Shown: positions 38,601 through 41,600 of the stretch, piece after piece
Layout: each line of letters starts with the position of its first letter
Position numbering within the stretch: position 1 is the first letter of the stretch
NCBI GenBank assembly: GCA_000507305.1
Contig: DF239870.1
Coordinates: 6,784 to 70,783 of the forward strand
From: Breviolum minutum Mf 1.05b.01
Taxonomy: Eukaryota; Sar; Dinophyceae; Suessiales; Symbiodiniaceae
Length of the DNA: 64,000 nt
Reading direction: 5' to 3'
Made by a program: the position numbers and the translations under genes
The notes under the pieces: generated by a model
Database searches by the model: none
Seen by the model: only the letters and a program-made list of their open reading frames with translations
What the model was told of the DNA's origin: nothing

Positions 38601-41600
38601 ACAGAACTCGCTGGGAGAAGAGCGACCCGACCCAAACTGCTGGAAATATATCATCTGTAGACCCAAGTTGATGCCTAGTTATTTTCACCAGTATGATTTA
38701 AACAACTTAAATTAGCTATCAGCTATCAGGTTATAGTTGTTGAGAAGGTAATTCTAATATTAGTTGATATACAGTATTTCTTCACCTTGAATCTGTGTTT
38801 TCTTGTGTAAACAAGACTCACCTGTTTTACTCTCCAAAAAACAAAGGGCACAAAGCCGAATTTTGATGATGGTGCTAGGATGTCCCGTTGGAAGTTAGGA
38901 TCAAAGGTTAGGATCAGTGGGTTATAACTGTTATAACCCCAAGTAATACCCCACTTATAAGTAAGTAAAAAAGCCATTGATCCTAACCATTGGAGTCCTA
39001 ACCTCCAACGGAACATTTTGATAAGTAGGGTTTATAACCCCAGTTTACCCATTCGTTTATGGGTAGTTTCTAGCTGGCATTTTCACCCCACCCCACCTGC
39101 TGACTCTCTCATCCCCAAGGATCGTATTGGAAAGGATGTCCAAAGCTTGATCCAAGCATATCGAATCAATATGCGTACAGGTAGCTTCGATTGCCCTGGG
39201 ACCTGGGTCTGACACAAAATGGATGGGTTGGAGTTTCCCGTGTGTTGGACCGGGGTTCCTGTCCCGGAATTGGGGGGAAGAGAAAGTTGAGGAGCTTCAT
39301 AGCCAAAGTTGAGGCAGCTGCATGTACAAAGTCAATGATTGTTTTATGTTTTTGGGTTGGTTTTTGGCATCAAACAACGAGTTTTGTGTGGGTGAAAAAT
39401 TGGGTGATTGCCACGGAATCACCGGATTTTTTGTGCACTCATCGATAATTTTTGGATTGAAGTCATTCTTTCTAAGTTTGATGATTTCTCATGATTTCTT
39501 CGAGGACATGACAGGAGAGACAAAAATTAATACAGCAAAATGTACAACCAGTGCAACTTCACACACAAAAGTCTTATTGAACGAATTCGTGAAAGTTTTG
39601 GTGAAAAATTCCCAGATATTCTTAAATTTCTTAAGGAATTATTTCTGCCTTTATTGGGTTTTCCCGTTAGGAATTGTATGTTTAAACGTTTGTTCATAAT
39701 GGCCCCACAATGAGCTTTATGTCATAGAATGTTGACGGTTTTCAAAATCCCGGGTCAGAAAAAAAAACACATTGGGATGTGTAAGAGCCTATATGTGGTG
39801 AATAGTGGGTTCAACCAGCCTAGTTGTTTTTTTTTAGCAATGACTCGTGATGTTTTACCTGTAAACCTTGATTGAGAACATTTGAAAAACGACAAGTTGC
39901 GGATTTTTTTTGAACCTACAATGAATCAATAAAAGTTGGGCCCCACAAGTCATGTTGAAAAAAACATTTCAAACTCCAGGATGTTTTCGAAAATGGTGAT
40001 GACATGTGATGACACTCCAATTTTTTTCCTATATGTTCATATGTGGTTTGACACCTTCACGACTTAATCATGTTTTCAATTTCTTTGATGATCCACCAAG
40101 AGCACCACGGAGCACCAGATCCAGGTCCATCGGCCGCCTCCGAAGGTGGGGAAAAAATTGGGGAGATTTTCGTCCAGTTGATGAGTTGCTGATTGAGAAA
40201 CCTTCCAAAGTTTACACCCCCGAAAAGTAACATGGCACCTGAAAATAGACCCCTGGAAAAGGAGTTTCCTATTGGAAACCATCATTTTTGGGTTCCATGT
40301 TAGTTTTCCGGGGTGTAGGTACCACTGCCACCTTTCCTGTCAAAATCAAACATATTAGTGTTAGATATATGTTGGAAGGAAAGTCAAATAAAACTTGTAG
40401 ATGGTTTGGTATCTAGACCCCGCCCCCCCCCAAAAAAAAAACATCTTGTGACTATCTAAACTTGAGGCAACTGTTAGTTTACAGAATCTCAGGATACTTT
40501 TTTTGGTTGGTATCTTACATGGGCCCCTAGTAATTAGTTATAAATGGAGTTAGTTCACCCCTATAGCCTATAAATGGCCGAAATAAATCTAGGTGGTCGT
40601 TTCAAATATTTTTTATTTTCACCCCGATCCCTGAGGAAATGATCTAATTTGACGAGCATATGTTTCAAATGGGTTGGTTCAACCACCAACCAGAGAGGGG
40701 GCCACTTGGGTGTTAACCCCATTGATATCTGCATGTGGGGCCCAAAACCCTAGGTGATTCCCACTGAATTTCCCGGCGGATGCCCCACCAAAGCTGAATC
40801 CACCCCCCGGACCGTAACCGGCTAGTGTTACCGATCCTGTGTAGCCGGAAAGGTTTTCGGAAAGCTCATTTTTCAGGCTTTTTTCCAGGAACTGGCTTAT
40901 GAATCAAATGAATGAAAAAAACAACAGGAAGTTACACTACACTGAACTTTGGAAAGTTGATGAACATATGATGAACATATGACAAACATGACATGCATGA
41001 AATGATGATATCCATGTTGAGGGTTCTTTTTTTGTTCTATTGACTATTGGTTCCATTTGCGGGGAATGGTTTGGAAAGGGACATGTTGGATTTTGGATGC
41101 AATGATGATACCACAATTTCTGTGGATGAGAAGTTGTGAGTTATGTTTGTGAAGTTGATTTTTTGCATCTCTCCTGGCTGTTGGGGGGCGTTGGGGACGT
41201 GTATCCTTCGAGCACGAGAAGTCTAATCTGGCAGCCAGCAGCCGGCTGCAACATCCTAGTAGCCTCTTCTCTCAAGACACCAAAAGCACGGGTTTCCAAA
41301 AGTTCGCTTCAACACACTCCAAGGGATCAACAACTCGTTTTGTGGCGAGCAGTTGATGGAATGTTGATGGAGAAGTTCGAACCAAAAAAAACACTAGAAC
41401 AAGGCTGGAACAACTCGAAAACCCTCAACATCTCGGCCCATCTCGGCCCAAAAAATTTCGGGAAACCAAGCTGCGCCTCTTCAACCAGGACGAGCCCGTA
41501 CTTTCACCGATAGCGCCAGCGATGTTTCGGACACTTGGCGCATAGATCTTGGCCGTGTGCATAACATTGGCCAGCAACCATCAAACGACTGGATTGACCC

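Noticed and set aside
40690..40910. Gly-rich minus-strand frame of about 74 codons (GYGPGGGFSFGGASAGKFSG)
   Set aside because: Attractive composition, but a bounded plus-strand exon (40754-40813) covers it and nearly all other evidence is on the plus strand. Kept only as a note.
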